Source: Microbacterium terrisoli (lineage in GTDB: Bacteria > Actinomycetota > Actinomycetes > Actinomycetales > Microbacteriaceae). Taken from it: DNA of 64,000 nt. The stretch covers positions 868,001 through 932,000 of the forward strand of contig NZ_CP133019.1 of NCBI RefSeq assembly GCF_030866805.1. The letters are read 5' to 3'. Both the position numbers and the translations under genes were made by a program. Below are positions 8,613 through 17,301 of this stretch, in pieces (position 1 is the stretch's first letter; every line of letters begins with the position of its first letter). The notes under the pieces were generated by a model that saw nothing but the letters and a program-made list of their open reading frames with translations, made no database searches and was not told the origin of the DNA.

Positions 8613-10277
8613 TCACGGCAGCAGCGAGCTGATCTCGACCGCGTTCGTGTCGCCGATCTCGCCCGCGGCGATGTAGCGGATGCCGACCTGCGCGTCGAAG
8701 AGGTGGATGTCGTGCCACGCGGCGGTCACGCGCTGTTCGGCAGAGCCGGTGTCGTCGAGTGTGACCGTCGACCACCGGACGCCGTCGAGCAGCACTTCGA
8801 CGGTCGCACCGGCCGTGCCGGCGATCTGGAAGGTCACGGTGACCCGGAGCGCGTGCCTCGCCGAGGTCGACGTGCCGAATTGCGGTGTACCCGCCGGCAG
8901 CGCGGGCGGCGTCGCCGTGGGAGTGGGGACAGGCGTCGGTGCGGTCGTCGGCGGCGCCGATGCGACCGGAGCGGATGCCGGGGGCGCGACGGGCGCGGAT
9001 GTCGGGGGTGCGACGGGCGGGGCGGTGACGACGGAGTCCGGGGCCACCGGCGGTGCCGGTGCAGGCGGCGCCGCCGGAGGCGGTTGGACGGGTGGTGCCG
9101 GCGCCGGCGGGGCGGGTGGCGCCAGCATGGGTGGGGCCGGCGCGACGGCAGGCGGCCCCTGAGCCGGTGCCGCGGCCACCGCCTCGTCTGCCGGCTTCGA
9201 GTCTGCGGGCGAGGTCGATGCGAGCCGGGGGACGAGCACGGCGCCCACCGCGATGGTGGCGGCCACCAGCACTCCGGCGGCCACCAGTCCGACCATCGCC
9301 GCGGTGCCGGCCAGTCCGCCGCCACCCGAGGCCGTGCCGCCGCTGCTTGCCGCGCCGCCGCCGCCCGCGACAGTCCCGCCGGCGACGGCGCCCGCTCCGC
9401 CGCCGCTCCCGCCTCCGACCACGACCGCGCCCTGCACGACCGACGAGGGCATCGCGGCCACGAGGGTGACCGGCGCTCCCGCCTGCAGCCATGCGGCGTA
9501 TCCGGTCGCGCCTGCGCCCAGGAACAGCGGCAGCAGCACGATGGCCAGGCGCCGCGAGACCGCGTCGGCTTCGCCGGCGACGATCGTGCACCGCGTGCAT
9601 CCGTGCAGATGCGCCTCGACGCGGTCGCGGTCGCGTCGACCGAGGTTGCCGCGCGAGTACGCCCCGAGCAGGTCGATCGTGGGCTTGCAGGCCGAACCCT
9701 CTTCGACCGACCGCAGGTGGGCCTGGATCCATGCTTCGCGCAGGCCCTCGCGGGCGCGCACGGCCAGCTGCGCGACCGCGTTGGCCGACATCCCCAGCAG
9801 CGGTGCGATCGCCGCCGGCTTCATCTGCTCGATCTCGCTGTACCAGAGCACTTCCTGCCACCGAGTGGGCAAGGAGCCGAAGGCCTGGTGGGTCAGTCCC
9901 TGATCGAGGGCGTCATTGGCCGCCTGGTCTGACGAGTCGGGGTCGGCCACGGCATCCAATTCGTCCACCGCGACCTCACGCCGACCGCGGCCCCACGCAG
10001 CGGCCGTGTTGCGGATGCTGGTGAACAGATAGGCGCGGAATGCCCCGGTGGGGCCGCCGCCGCGCTGGATCGCACGGAAGATCCGCGTGTACGCCTCTTG
10101 CACGAGGTCGTCGGGATCCAGTGAAGATGACACCGACCGCGCGACGGCGAGGCCCGAGACATAGTGTCGCCGCCACAGCTCGCCGAACGCGTCGGAATCG
10201 CCCGAGCGGGACCGCAGCACGAGATCGGCGTCTGCGGTCTCGTCGAGCGCGGTGTCGTCGCCATCGGGCGCGGTCAT
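8613..10277 (-). CDS. ECF sigma factor fused to a zinc-finger anti-sigma-like, two-span membrane and Pro-rich extension
   Basis: The 554-residue protein begins as an ECF sigma factor: region 2 at about residues 15-95 (DPDDLVQEAYTRIFRAI) and region 4 at about 130-185 (GMSANAVAQLAVRAREGL). It then carries an H223-x3-C227-x2-C230 motif typical of zf-HC2 anti-sigma factors. Next come a hydrophobic segment at 243-265, a Gly/Ala/Val-rich spacer (280-320), a second hydrophobic segment (about 322-350), a Pro/Ala-rich tract (360-460) and a C-terminal domain of about 90 residues. A normal ECF factor is about 190 residues long. The ATG at 10277 has AGGAGA at 9 nt. It is probably a membrane-tethered sigma factor released or modulated by a signal (inference). 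No separate anti-sigma gene is adjacent. Confidence 0.85.
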   Translation of the reverse strand: MTAPDGDDTALDETADADLVLRSRSGDSDAFGELWRRHYVSGLAVARSVSSSLDPDDLVQEAYTRIFRAIQRGGGPTGAFRAYLFTSIRNTAAAWGRGRREVAVDELDAVADPDSSDQAANDALDQGLTHQAFGSLPTRWQEVLWYSEIEQMKPAAIAPLLGMSANAVAQLAVRAREGLREAWIQAHLRSVEEGSACKPTIDLLGAYSRGNLGRRDRDRVEAHLHGCTRCTIVAGEADAVSRRLAIVLLPLFLGAGATGYAAWLQAGAPVTLVAAMPSSVVQGAVVVGGGSGGGAGAVAGGTVAGGGGAASSGGTASGGGGLAGTAAMVGLVAAGVLVAATIAVGAVLVPRLASTSPADSKPADEAVAAAPAQGPPAVAPAPPMLAPPAPPAPAPPVQPPPAAPPAPAPPVAPDSVVTAPPVAPPTSAPVAPPASAPVASAPPTTAPTPVPTPTATPPALPAGTPQFGTSTSARHALRVTVTFQIAGTAGATVEVLLDGVRWSTVTLDDTGSAEQRVTAAWHDIHLFDAQVGIRYIAAGEIGDTNAVEISSLLP

Positions 10278-10759
10278 GGGTCTCTCCTGCACGGGAAGGT
10301 CGGGTGCGCGGGTCCGCGTCGTTCGGGTGCGGCGCTGGAACCATTCTCGCGTGTTTCCACTGTGCAGCGCCAACACGGAGCCTGAGGACCCCGTGATCGG
10401 CGGTGGTTTCCGAGCTGACAGAACTTTTTTCGCGGAGTCGCGTCATGATTTCGGCCGACGGTCGTCTCATCAATGAGCGAGCTCGTACTTCACCGGGGGG
10501 CGGAGTGCGGGCTGTGGCTGCCACCAGTGGCAGTCACGGGAGGGGGAAGCATCTCGGGGGAGGGGCTTCCACCTCCCGCGGCCTGCACCGCGGTCTGCCC
10601 GGCGGCAGGCTGCAACGCATGCAGGGCCGGCCGTCGCCGATGGTGGCCCGGGTCGTGGTCCGCTGGGGACGGGCCACCGGTCCCGTCGGCTGCCCGACTG
10701 AAGTCCGACCTGTACGCTCGGGTCAGCGTCGCACGCGCGGGCGTCGCGGGAAGGACCGC
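10278..10759. other. 482-bp intergenic region between the ECF fusion gene and the alpha-galactosidase
   Basis: This is the largest gene-free stretch in the left third. It holds the divergent upstream regions of both flanking genes and a 7-bp hairpin, CTGCCAC-CA-GTGGCAG, at 10518-10533. Reading frames across it have no ribosome site or recognisable protein, and no tRNA or known riboswitch shape is visible. AACTTTTTTCG at about 10422-10432 is an unusual AT-rich patch. Confidence 0.5.
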
Positions 10760-12892
10760 ATGACCGATCCGTTCGTGCTGCAGCGCGATGGGGTGGGTGT
10801 GGTGGTGGATGCCACGCACCCCGGACTGCCGCGTGTGCTGCATTGGGGCGCTGCTCTGCCCGAGGGCGTGCTGGGGGACCTGACTGCGGGCGTGCTGTCG
10901 GCTGCGGTGGATCGCCAGACGCCGCCCGGAACCCTCGACGCCGCATGGGAGGCGACGATCCTGCCCGACGAGGGTGATGGATACAGCGGCCGGCCCGGCA
11001 TGTCGCTGCGGCGCGGCGGAGTGCTGCTGCGCGCGAGGTGGCGGCTGGATGAGATCGTGCACGACGCGACGCGCTGCGTGATCGACGCCGTCGACGACGC
11101 CGCGCAGCTGAGCGTGAGGGTGGAGATCGAGGTCGCCACCGGCGGGGTCGTGTGGGTGCGCTCACAGCTGCGCAACGACGGCGAGCCGGTCGAGGTCGAT
11201 TGGCTCGAGCCCAGTCTGCCGGTGCCCACGACGGCCTCGCACACGCTGACCTTCGACGGGCGCTGGGCGCGCGAGAAGCGCCCCGTGGTCACCGTCATGC
11301 CGCCCGGCTCCACGGTGCGGCAATCGCGCCGGGGGCGGCCCGGGCACGACGCCGCCACGATGCTGGTCGCAAGCGTCGGCGAACCGCAGTGGCAGAGCGG
11401 GCGGATGTGGGGCGTGCACGTGGCCTGGTCCTCCGACACGAGCTACCGGCTGGACCGGATCACCGACCAGCGCACCCGCATCGGTGCCGGGGAGCTGCTC
11501 CGACCCGGCGAGATCGTGCTCGGCGCGGGGGAGGATTACGCAGCGCCGGACGTCGCGTTCGTGTATGCCGATGACGGCATGGACGGGTTGGCCGCGCGCG
11601 TGCACACCTGGCTGCGCGGGCGGCCGCAGCATCCCTCGTCGCCGCGGCCGCTGACGCTGAACACCTGGGAGGCCGTGTACTTCGACCACGACCCGGCGCG
11701 ACTGATCGCGCTCGCCGAGCGCGCCGCCCGGCTCGGGTTCGAGCGATTCGTGCTCGACGACGGCTGGTTCGCCGGGCGCCGCGACGACAGCACGAGCCTC
11801 GGCGATTGGATCGTGGACCACACGGTGTGGCCCGACGGCCTCTCCCCGCTCGTGGAGCGCGTGCACGCGCTGGGGATGCAGTTCGGGCTGTGGTTCGAAC
11901 CCGAGATGGTGAGCCTGGATTCCGACCTGGCCCGCAGCCACCCGGACTGGCTGCTGCACGATCCGCGGCATCTGCAGCACGCGGCCGAGCTGTCGTGGCG
12001 CACGCAGTACGTGCTGGACATCGCGAATCCCGACGCCTACGCGCATGTGTTCGGGCAGATCGATGCGCTGGTGGGCGAGCTCGGCGTCGACGCGATCAAG
12101 TGGGACCACAACCGCGACACGATCGAGAGCCTGCACGCCGGCCGGCCCGGTACGCACGCGCAGACGCATGCGTTCACCCGCATGGTCGCCGAGCTGAAGG
12201 CCCGGCATCCGGGTCTCGAGATCGAATCGTGCGCGTCGGGCGGGGCACGCACCGACCTGGGGGCGCTGGCCGTGTGCGACCGCGTCTGGGCGAGCGACTC
12301 GAACGATCCGGTCGAGCGGCAGGACATCCAGCGCTGGACCGGGCTGCTGCTGCCGCCCGAGCTGGTCGGCGCGCACGTCGGCCCGGCGGTCTCGCACGGC
12401 TCGGGGCGGGCCACAGACCTGTCGTACCGGATGGCCACGAGCCTCATGGGCTCGGCGGGCTTCGAGTCCGACCTGATGGAGCTCAGCGACGACGAAGGCG
12501 CGCAGGTCGCGGCCTTCGCCGCCCTGTACAAGCGGCTGCGCGCGATCATGCACGCGGGGCGCGTATCGCATCCCACGCTTCGTGATCCCGCCTGGCGCGT
12601 CACGGCGTTCACGGCGAAGGATGCCGCCGCCGCGGTGGTCGTGGTCGCCACGGTCGCCTCGCTCGAAGACGCGCGCGCCGAACGCCTGCTGCTGTCCGGA
12701 CTCGACCCTGAGCGCACGTACCGCGTGAGCGTGAAGGATGAGCTGGGACCGGCGCGGCACGGCTGGGTCACGCCACCATGGTTCTCGGCCGGTGTCATCG
12801 AGCTGCCCGGCGCCGTGCTGGCCGAGGTCGGCCTGCAGCTGCCGCCGCTGTGGCCCGTGCAGGCGTTCGTGCTCGAGCTGAGCGCGCTCTGA
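10760..12892 (+). CDS. Alpha-galactosidase, glycoside hydrolase family 36
   Basis: The 710-residue enzyme has the GH36 layout: an N-terminal beta-sandwich, a (beta/alpha)8 barrel from about residue 300 (LTLNTWEAVYFDHD, FVLDDGWFAGRRDD), and a C-terminal beta domain. The catalytic nucleophile is D449 in IKWDHNRD and the acid/base is D513 in WASDSNDPVERQDIQ. ESCASGGAR matches the family CxSGGxR substrate motif. No signal peptide is present, so it acts inside the cell on imported alpha-galactosides. The ATG at 10760 has GGAAGG upstream. It sits between the two halves of the amino-sugar locus and ends 4 bp from nagA on the opposite strand with no room for a terminator. Confidence 0.93.
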   Translation: MTDPFVLQRDGVGVVVDATHPGLPRVLHWGAALPEGVLGDLTAGVLSAAVDRQTPPGTLDAAWEATILPDEGDGYSGRPGMSLRRGGVLLRARWRLDEIVHDATRCVIDAVDDAAQLSVRVEIEVATGGVVWVRSQLRNDGEPVEVDWLEPSLPVPTTASHTLTFDGRWAREKRPVVTVMPPGSTVRQSRRGRPGHDAATMLVASVGEPQWQSGRMWGVHVAWSSDTSYRLDRITDQRTRIGAGELLRPGEIVLGAGEDYAAPDVAFVYADDGMDGLAARVHTWLRGRPQHPSSPRPLTLNTWEAVYFDHDPARLIALAERAARLGFERFVLDDGWFAGRRDDSTSLGDWIVDHTVWPDGLSPLVERVHALGMQFGLWFEPEMVSLDSDLARSHPDWLLHDPRHLQHAAELSWRTQYVLDIANPDAYAHVFGQIDALVGELGVDAIKWDHNRDTIESLHAGRPGTHAQTHAFTRMVAELKARHPGLEIESCASGGARTDLGALAVCDRVWASDSNDPVERQDIQRWTGLLLPPELVGAHVGPAVSHGSGRATDLSYRMATSLMGSAGFESDLMELSDDEGAQVAAFAALYKRLRAIMHAGRVSHPTLRDPAWRVTAFTAKDAAAAVVVVATVASLEDARAERLLLSGLDPERTYRVSVKDELGPARHGWVTPPWFSAGVIELPGAVLAEVGLQLPPLWPVQAFVLELSAL

Positions 12893-12896
12893 GGGC

Positions 12897-14048
12897 TCAG
12901 CGACCGACGGGGTCGCCGTCGACCCATACCGCGCGCACGGTGAGCGTCTCATCCAGCAGCACGGCGTCGGCGGCACGGTCCGGTGTGAGCGCGCCGAAGC
13001 GATCGGCCACGCCGATCGCGCGGGCCGGCACGATCGTGGCCGCGGCGACGGCGTCGGGCAGCGGCATCCCGACGCGTTCGACCATGAGTCGGATCGCGGC
13101 ATCCTGCGTCAGCGTGGAGCCGGCGATCGCCCCGCCGTGAACGAGTCGGGCGACCCCGCCCGAGACGGTGACGGCCAGCCCCCCGAGCTCGTAGCGCCCG
13201 TCCGCGGACCCGGTGGCCGCCATCGCGTCGGTGATCAGGGCGACACGGCCGGGCGCGCCCTGCACGAGCAGCCGGATCACGTCGGGATGCACGTGCGTGC
13301 CGTCGGCGACGACCTCCAGCGTCACACGCTGATCGCCCAGTGCCGCCACGACCGGGCCCGGCGCGCGGTGATGGATGCCGTTCATCGCGTTGAACGCGTG
13401 GGTGAGGATGGTCGCCCCGGCCTCGAACGCCGCGCGGGCGACGTGCTCATCGGCATCGGTGTGGCCGATGGCCACCGTGACGCCGGCAGCAGCCAGCCGT
13501 GCGACCGCCGCCAGACCCCCGGGCAGCTCGGGTGCGATCGTGAGCTGGCGGATCGTGCCGGCACCGGCCGCGAGCAGTCGGTCGATCGCGGCGTCGTCGG
13601 GTGCGCGCAGCAGCGACGGCATGTGGGCGCCCTTGTGCCCGATGTCCAGGAACGGCCCCTCCAGGTGCGAGCCGAGGATCGTGGGGTCGGCGGCGGCGAG
13701 TTCGGCGACCTGGGCCGCGCGGGCGGCGAGGTCATCGATCGAGGCGGTCACCAGCGAGATCACCGCACGCGTGGTGCCGTGCGCGCGGTGCACGCCGCGG
13801 CCGACCGCAATGGCCTCGGCGCCGTCGTCGAACGACGCGCCCCCGCCGCCGTGGCCGTGGATGTCGATGAACCCCGGGGCCAGCCACGCGCCGGCGGCAT
13901 CCGTCGCGTGCCGCGGATCGAGGTCGCGCCACACATCACCGGTGCCGCGGCCGGCCACCAGACCGTCCTGGAAGGCCACCCAGGCATCGTCGGTGACCTG
14001 CCCGGCATCCAGCAGCCGAGCCGAGTGGATGACGCGATCGCAGCTCAC
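12897..14048 (-). CDS. nagA: N-acetylglucosamine-6-phosphate deacetylase
   Basis: This 383-residue amidohydrolase converts GlcNAc-6-phosphate to glucosamine-6-phosphate and acetate, supplying NagB. The metal and substrate motifs appear in order: PGFIDIHGHGG, GSHLEGPFLD, AIGHTDAD, LTHAFNAMNGIHHR, VADGTHVHP and LITDAMAATG with the catalytic Asp. The GTG start at 14048 overlaps the hexosaminidase stop (GTGA on the coding strand), so the two are translationally coupled. The product order hexosaminidase, nagA fits intracellular chitobiose breakdown. The length agrees with the family. Confidence 0.94.
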   Translation of the reverse strand: MSCDRVIHSARLLDAGQVTDDAWVAFQDGLVAGRGTGDVWRDLDPRHATDAAGAWLAPGFIDIHGHGGGGASFDDGAEAIAVGRGVHRAHGTTRAVISLVTASIDDLAARAAQVAELAAADPTILGSHLEGPFLDIGHKGAHMPSLLRAPDDAAIDRLLAAGAGTIRQLTIAPELPGGLAAVARLAAAGVTVAIGHTDADEHVARAAFEAGATILTHAFNAMNGIHHRAPGPVVAALGDQRVTLEVVADGTHVHPDVIRLLVQGAPGRVALITDAMAATGSADGRYELGGLAVTVSGGVARLVHGGAIAGSTLTQDAAIRLMVERVGMPLPDAVAAATIVPARAIGVADRFGALTPDRAADAVLLDETLTVRAVWVDGDPVGR

Positions 14049-15613
14049 CGATCCGCCTCGCCGCGGTCGTCGGCGGCAGCGTCGTCGCCGCTGCCGGGTG
14101 CCCATGCGATCTCGGGGGAGTGGTGGAACCCGATGCCCTGGCGGTGCCAGAGCGGCCCGAGCCCGCCCACGCGGGTGCGGAAGGACGCCCACGTGCGCTC
14201 GGGCCCGCCGGCCGGCGACCACGCGATCTCGGCGGCGGATGCGACACGCGGGAACGCCTGGGTGTCGATGTCGGCGGCGGTGCGGATCGTCTCGGTCCAC
14301 AGCGGCGCTTCGATGCCCAGGATGTCGTCTTCGCCGATGCCGTCGACGATCGCCGTGGGCTCCCACGTGTAGGAGTCCTCGACGCTGGTCGGGCCGTCGG
14401 CCCAGGTCAGCCCGAGCGGGTCGTCTGCGTCGTACTTCATGTCGAGGTAGATCACATCGGCGGGTGAGAGGATCACCTTCGAACCGGCTCGGACGAACGT
14501 GCGCGCCTTCTCGCCCATGCCCTCTGCAGGGGTGGTCAGGCCCCAGTACTGCCCGATCGTGTCGTCGGACAGATCGCCCGACGCTCCCGCCTCGTGCCAG
14601 GCGATCGGCGTCTTGCCGAGGTCGGCCACGATGCGGGTCGCACGGTTCATGAAGTCGGCGAAGTCGGCGGGGTCGGTCCCCAGCGCCTCGTCGCCGCCCA
14701 CGTGCAGATACGGGCCGGGAGTCATGCCTGCCAGCTCCCCGTACACATCGGCCAAGAAGTCGTAGGTCGCCTCGTCGCGCGTCTTCAGCGACGAGAATCC
14801 GACCGCGAACCCGGTGTAGGGCTCTCCCGCCGTGGGCACCCCGCCGCCGAACGCGTTCACGACATTCATGACGCTCTCGCGGAGGGCGATCGGCTCCATG
14901 AGCTCGGGGTGGGCGAGGCTGATCGCGTGCGTGTGGCTGGGCGCGTCGATCTCGGGCACGATCGTGACGTGCCGGGCGGCGGCGTGGTCGACGATGCGCG
15001 CGTAGTCGTCCTTCGTGAAGAAGCCGCCGGCATCGCCCTGTGCCGAGGTGCTCGAGGCGAGCGCGGTGAGCTCGGGGTGCGCACGCAGCTCGAGCCGCCA
15101 CCCCTGGTCATCGGTCAGATGCAGGTGCAGGTGGTTGAGCTTCAACGCGGCGATCCGATCGATGTAGCGCTCGATGACCGGCACCGGGAAGAAGTGTCGG
15201 GCGACGTCGAGCATGACCCCGCGGTAGGCGAACCGCGGCCGGTCCTCGATCACGGTCGCCGCGATGTGCCGTTCGGCGCCGGATGCCGCGACCAGCTGCA
15301 CGAGCGTCTGCACGCCGTAGAACAGACCGGCCGCGTCGCCGCCGATGACCTGCACGCCGTCATGTGCGACGGTCAGCGTGTAGGCCTCGTGCTCACCGTG
15401 GTCGAGACAGCTCAGGACGATGTCACCGGACCGTGCGGGCTGCTCGGTGATCTCCAGCGTGCGGCCCAGCAGGGGTTCGAGTGCCGCGGCGGTGATCGCG
15501 GCGGCTGCGCGGGCTGCCGGCACCGCGATCAGGCGGACGCTGTCGGTCAGCGCGAACGAGGAGGCTGCGGCATCCGTCGTCTGCGACGCCGGGATCGGGA
15601 CCAGTGCTGCCAT
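14045..15613 (-). CDS. Beta-N-acetylhexosaminidase, glycoside hydrolase family 20, cytosolic
   Basis: The 522-residue enzyme releases terminal GlcNAc from chitobiose or related glycans. An N-terminal GH20b domain (about residues 1-120) precedes the catalytic barrel, with LNHLHLHLTDDQGWRLE and the catalytic pair D308-E309 in YLHVGGDEALG. There is no signal peptide, so it acts inside the cell, as proposed for DasD-type systems that import intact disaccharide. The ATG at 15613 has GAGGAG at 6 nt; the in-frame GTG at 15619 lies inside that ribosome site and is unlikely. A copy of the putative ROK operator lies 24 bp upstream. Confidence 0.92.
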   Translation of the reverse strand: MAALVPIPASQTTDAAASSFALTDSVRLIAVPAARAAAAITAAALEPLLGRTLEITEQPARSGDIVLSCLDHGEHEAYTLTVAHDGVQVIGGDAAGLFYGVQTLVQLVAASGAERHIAATVIEDRPRFAYRGVMLDVARHFFPVPVIERYIDRIAALKLNHLHLHLTDDQGWRLELRAHPELTALASSTSAQGDAGGFFTKDDYARIVDHAAARHVTIVPEIDAPSHTHAISLAHPELMEPIALRESVMNVVNAFGGGVPTAGEPYTGFAVGFSSLKTRDEATYDFLADVYGELAGMTPGPYLHVGGDEALGTDPADFADFMNRATRIVADLGKTPIAWHEAGASGDLSDDTIGQYWGLTTPAEGMGEKARTFVRAGSKVILSPADVIYLDMKYDADDPLGLTWADGPTSVEDSYTWEPTAIVDGIGEDDILGIEAPLWTETIRTAADIDTQAFPRVASAAEIAWSPAGGPERTWASFRTRVGGLGPLWHRQGIGFHHSPEIAWAPGSGDDAAADDRGEADR

Positions 15614-15636
15614 CGCCACTCCTCGCGGATCGTTGT

Positions 15637-15655
15637 GTAAAGAAACCTAACAAAC
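15637..15655 (-). promoter_or_regulatory. Putative ROK-repressor operator, copy 2
   Basis: gtaaagaaacctaacaaac matches the site at 406-424 at the gtaa-N-g and ctaacaaac positions. Its core GTAAAGAAACCTAAC is an imperfect palindrome. It lies 24 bp upstream of the hexosaminidase start codon, where a repressor would block leftward transcription of hexosaminidase and nagA. Confidence 0.45.
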
Positions 15656-15711
15656 TCTCCGTCGCGCCACCAGGCGTGAGATTGCCCGCGAGTGCGGGCG
15701 CGCGCATCCGC

Positions 15712-15717
15712 TATGCT
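15712..15717 (+). promoter_or_regulatory. Putative -10 element of the glyA promoter
   Basis: TATGCT lies 7 nt before the first conserved bases of the ZTP riboswitch, which is where a -10 element should be. No convincing -35 hexamer is seen at 16-18 bp. Confidence 0.4.
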
Positions 15718-15718
15718 C

Positions 15719-15796
15719 GACGTGTCGCGACTGGCGTTGAGGTGGGTAACCACCGGGAAGCGACCGACCGGCATTCGACCGCACGCCTGGGCCGAT
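15719..15796 (+). ncRNA. ZTP/ZMP riboswitch (pfl motif) in the glyA leader
   Basis: The leader contains the conserved pfl blocks in order: CGCGACTGGCG (15726-15736), a GGTGG...CCACC stem closing directly onto CGGGAAGCGACC (15741-15765), a short linker, and the pseudoknot half CACGCCTGGGC (15782-15792). ZTP riboswitches sense the purine/folate stress signal ZMP/ZTP and are well known upstream of glyA, folD and pfl genes (established knowledge). No intrinsic terminator is evident between it and the ATG at 15843, so control may be at translation or another step. Confidence 0.9.
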
Positions 15797-15842
15797 GTGA
15801 ACACCCTTACTGATGCACGTGCCGAGTCGAGGAGAAACGCCC

Positions 15843-17117
15843 ATGACCGATCGATTTTTCAACGCACCGCTGTCCGAGGTGGACCCCGAGATCGCCCAGG
15901 TGCTCGAGCGTGAGCTCGACCGCCAGCGCTCGTACCTCGAGATGATCGCCTCGGAGAACTTCGTGCCCGTCTCGGTGCTGCAGTCGCAGGGCTCGGTGCT
16001 GACGAACAAATATGCCGAAGGCTACCCGGGGCGGCGCTACTACGGCGGCTGCGAAGAGGTCGATGTGGCCGAAGATCTGGCGATCGCCCGCGCCAAGTCG
16101 CTGTTCGGCGCCGAGTACGCCAATGTGCAGCCCCACTCGGGCGCGACCGCCAACGCCGCGGTGCTGCACGCCATCGCCCGACCCGGCGACACCCTGCTGG
16201 GTCTGTCGCTCGACCAGGGCGGCCACCTCACGCACGGCATGAAGATCAACTTCTCCGGCCGCCTGTACAACATCGTCGCCTACGGTGTGAACCCCGCCAC
16301 CTCGCTGATCGACATGGACGAGGTGCGGCGCCTGGCCCTCGAGCACAAGCCCAAGGTCATCATCGCCGGCTGGTCGGCCTATCCGCGCCAGCTCGATTTC
16401 GCCGCGTTCCGCGCGATCGCCGATGAGGTGGGCGCGACGCTGTGGGTGGACATGGCACACTTCGCCGGCCTGGTGGCCGCGGGACTGCACCCGTCACCGC
16501 TGCCGCACGCGCACGTGGTGTCCTCGACCGTGCACAAGACGATCGGCGGTCCCCGCTCGGGCTTCATCCTCACCAACGACGCCGAGATCGCCAAGAAGAT
16601 CAACACCGCCGTCTTCCCGGGTCAGCAGGGCGGCCCGCTCATGCACGTGATCGCCGCGAAGGCGACGGCGTTCAAGCTCGCCGCGACCCCCGAGTTCGCC
16701 GAGCGTCAGCAGCGTGTGCTGTCCGGGGCGAGGATCATCGCCGACCGGCTGCTGCAGCAGGACGTGGCGGATGCCGGCATCTCGGTGCGCTCCGGCGGCA
16801 CCGACGTGCACCTGGTGCTCGTCGACCTGCGCAACGCCGCGATCGACGGCAAGCAGGCCGAGGATCTCCTGCACGAGATCCACATCACCGTGAACCGCAA
16901 CGCCGTGCCCAACGACCCGCGGCCGCCGATGATCACCTCCGGCCTGCGCATCGGCACCCCGGCGCTGGCCACCCGCGGTTTCGGCGACGCCGAGTTCACC
17001 GAGGTCGCCGACGTGATCGCCCGGGCGCTGCTGCCCGACCCCGACGTGCAGGCCCTGCGCGCACGGGTTGCGGCGCTGACCGCCGCGTTCCCGCTCTATC
17101 CCGACCTGCACCAGTGA
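15843..17117 (+). CDS. glyA: Serine hydroxymethyltransferase
   Basis: This 424-residue PLP enzyme interconverts serine and tetrahydrofolate with glycine and 5,10-methylene-THF. Family motifs include [26 protein letters not shown], and the Schiff-base lysine K232 in [14 protein letters not shown]. The C-terminal [10 protein letters not shown] is intact. The ATG at 15843 has GAGGAG upstream. It is controlled by the ZTP riboswitch in its leader and is followed by folD in the same direction, which together build the one-carbon pool. This pool would also regenerate THF for the LigM-type demethylases elsewhere in the window (inference). Confidence 0.97.
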   Translation: MTDRFFNAPLSEVDPEIAQVLERELDRQRSYLEMIASENFVPVSVLQSQGSVLTNKYAEGYPGRRYYGGCEEVDVAEDLAIARAKSLFGAEYANVQPHSGATANAAVLHAIARPGDTLLGLSLDQGGHLTHGMKINFSGRLYNIVAYGVNPATSLIDMDEVRRLALEHKPKVIIAGWSAYPRQLDFAAFRAIADEVGATLWVDMAHFAGLVAAGLHPSPLPHAHVVSSTVHKTIGGPRSGFILTNDAEIAKKINTAVFPGQQGGPLMHVIAAKATAFKLAATPEFAERQQRVLSGARIIADRLLQQDVADAGISVRSGGTDVHLVLVDLRNAAIDGKQAEDLLHEIHITVNRNAVPNDPRPPMITSGLRIGTPALATRGFGDAEFTEVADVIARALLPDPDVQALRARVAALTAAFPLYPDLHQ

Positions 17118-17194
17118 TCTGATCGGATGCCGCGGCCTTCCCGCGACGGCGGGCTTGCGGCATCCATTCGCCTTCCTCTGCTGCCCTCCGACCC

Positions 17195-17263
17195 GCGAGG
17201 GTACATCTGACGGACGAGAGGAAGGGGAAACCCCATACGCTCGTCTGTCAGATGTACCCTCGC
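17195..17263 (+). repeat. Long inverted repeat with nested hairpin between glyA and folD
   Basis: Arms 17195-17218 and 17240-17263 are 24 nt each and complementary except for one position that can form G-U in RNA. They start GCGAGGGTACATCTGACGG and end CAGATGTACCCTCGC. The 21-nt loop contains a second hairpin, GGGG-AAA-CCCC, at 17224-17234. It lacks a T-run, so it is not a standard intrinsic terminator. It may be an mRNA-processing or stability element, or a REP-like unit. Confidence 0.85.
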
Positions 17264-17301
17264 CGATGGCGGCGGGGGAAGCTACGCGAGGAGACCTCAC
17301 G

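Noticed and set aside
9000..9470. Pro/Gly-coding low-complexity DNA as a possible satellite or CRISPR
   Set aside because: The units are irregular codon repeats for Pro/Ala and Gly/Ala inside the ECF fusion gene, with no constant repeat-spacer pattern.
10403..10759. N-terminal extension of the alpha-galactosidase frame
   Set aside because: The extension has no homology character and no ribosome site, while ATG 10760 has GGAAGG at correct distance and gives the family N-terminus.
12897..15101. Apparent long single minus-strand frame joining nagA to upstream sequence
   Set aside because: The first half is out of frame with the GH20 protein and Arg-rich nonsense. The nagA start at GTG 14048, overlapping the GH20 stop, explains the real gene.
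1..15655. DasR-type operators (ACTGGTCTAGACCAGT-like) for the amino-sugar genes
   Set aside because: No convincing match was seen upstream of the importer, hexosaminidase or kinase genes; the gtaa/ctaac element is the better candidate.
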